From: Catenovulum maritimum
GTDB lineage: Bacteria; Pseudomonadota; Gammaproteobacteria; Enterobacterales; Alteromonadaceae
Direction of reading: 5' to 3'
Assembly: GCF_001050375.1 (NCBI RefSeq)
Contig: NZ_KQ130483.1
Span: forward strand, 304,182 to 368,181
DNA length: 64,000 bases
In this document: one piece after another, positions 63,982 through 64,000 of the stretch
Layout of the letters: every line of letters begins with the position of its first letter
How positions within the stretch are numbered: the first letter of the stretch is position 1
Notes under the pieces: generated by a model
The model's database searches: none
What the model saw: the letters and a program-made list of their open reading frames with translations, nothing else
What the model was told of the DNA's origin: nothing
Position numbers and translations under genes: made by a program

Positions 63982-64000
63982 TTTTTAGTCCCACTTGATT

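Overview
The window looks like chromosomal DNA of an AT-rich marine gammaproteobacterium of the order Alteromonadales. This rests on the gene content: flgT with flgO/flgP, the cco-fnr-uspE block, pepA-holC-valS, sulfatases for algal polysaccharides, and many TTG starts. A genus such as Catenovulum is only a guess. No rRNA, tRNA, CRISPR array or prophage was seen.

Layout. (1) 1-11.8 kb: the 3' end of a beta-propeller-like protein gene, a VOC protein, topA, an orphan and C-terminally truncated astB, a giant Ig-like surface lipoprotein, a DAACS symporter and a HAD phosphatase. (2) 11.8-18.6 kb: an aldo/keto reductase, a chemoreceptor paired with a NIT-like sensor protein, metR, yqgE, ruvX and a voltage-gated cation channel. 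(3) 18.6-22.2 kb: flagellar outer-membrane genes flgO-flgP-flgO-like divergent from flgT, with two recognisable sigma-54 promoters between them, then a YbaN protein. (4) 22.4-35.9 kb: a substrate-binding protein fused by overlap to a hybrid histidine kinase, lptF-lptG, pepA-holC-valS, and a PAS kinase with a lone receiver protein. (5) 36-46 kb: a sulfotransferase-like protein, mscS, a GHL15-like lipoprotein, two tandem S1 sulfatase lipoproteins, argJ and a surface lipoprotein. (6) 46-51 kb: a heavily structured 0.7-kb intergenic region, the galT-galK-galE operon and a DUF1080 protein. (7) 51-60.7 kb: ccoNOQP, fixH, ccoI, ccoS, a SafE-like protein, fnr and uspE, which form a microaerobic respiration module with an FNR box upstream of ccoN. 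(8) 60.7-64 kb: a repeat-rich accessory tail with REP pairs, an integron-type attC site next to a DUF4375 gene, a RAYT transposase and flanking 142-bp direct repeats.

The least ordinary content is in the non-coding DNA. At least five repeat types are present. Family 1 is a ~197-bp long imperfect palindrome with ends TAACCTTAACTCGGGATAA, in six copies or remnants (833, 15056, 18382, 46135, 51062, 60657), several placed directly after stop codons. One copy carries a compensatory base-pair change at its hairpin tip. Family 2 is a ~161-bp element with ATACCA ends (1458 and 60993). A 266-bp element with perfect TIRs and nested hairpins, bounded by TA, lies at 46363-46628. REP/BIME sequences with the GTAG signature lie near the RAYT gene. 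A 142-bp direct repeat brackets the RAYT/cassette block. None of these carries its own transposase, except possibly the REPs with the RAYT.

Functionally the window joins housekeeping genes (DNA topology, translation, LPS export, arginine and galactose metabolism) with environmental sensing (two kinases, one chemoreceptor, FNR, MetR) and marine polysaccharide use (sulfatases, GHL15-like, DUF1080). All calls come from reading sequence and remembered family features. No database search was possible.
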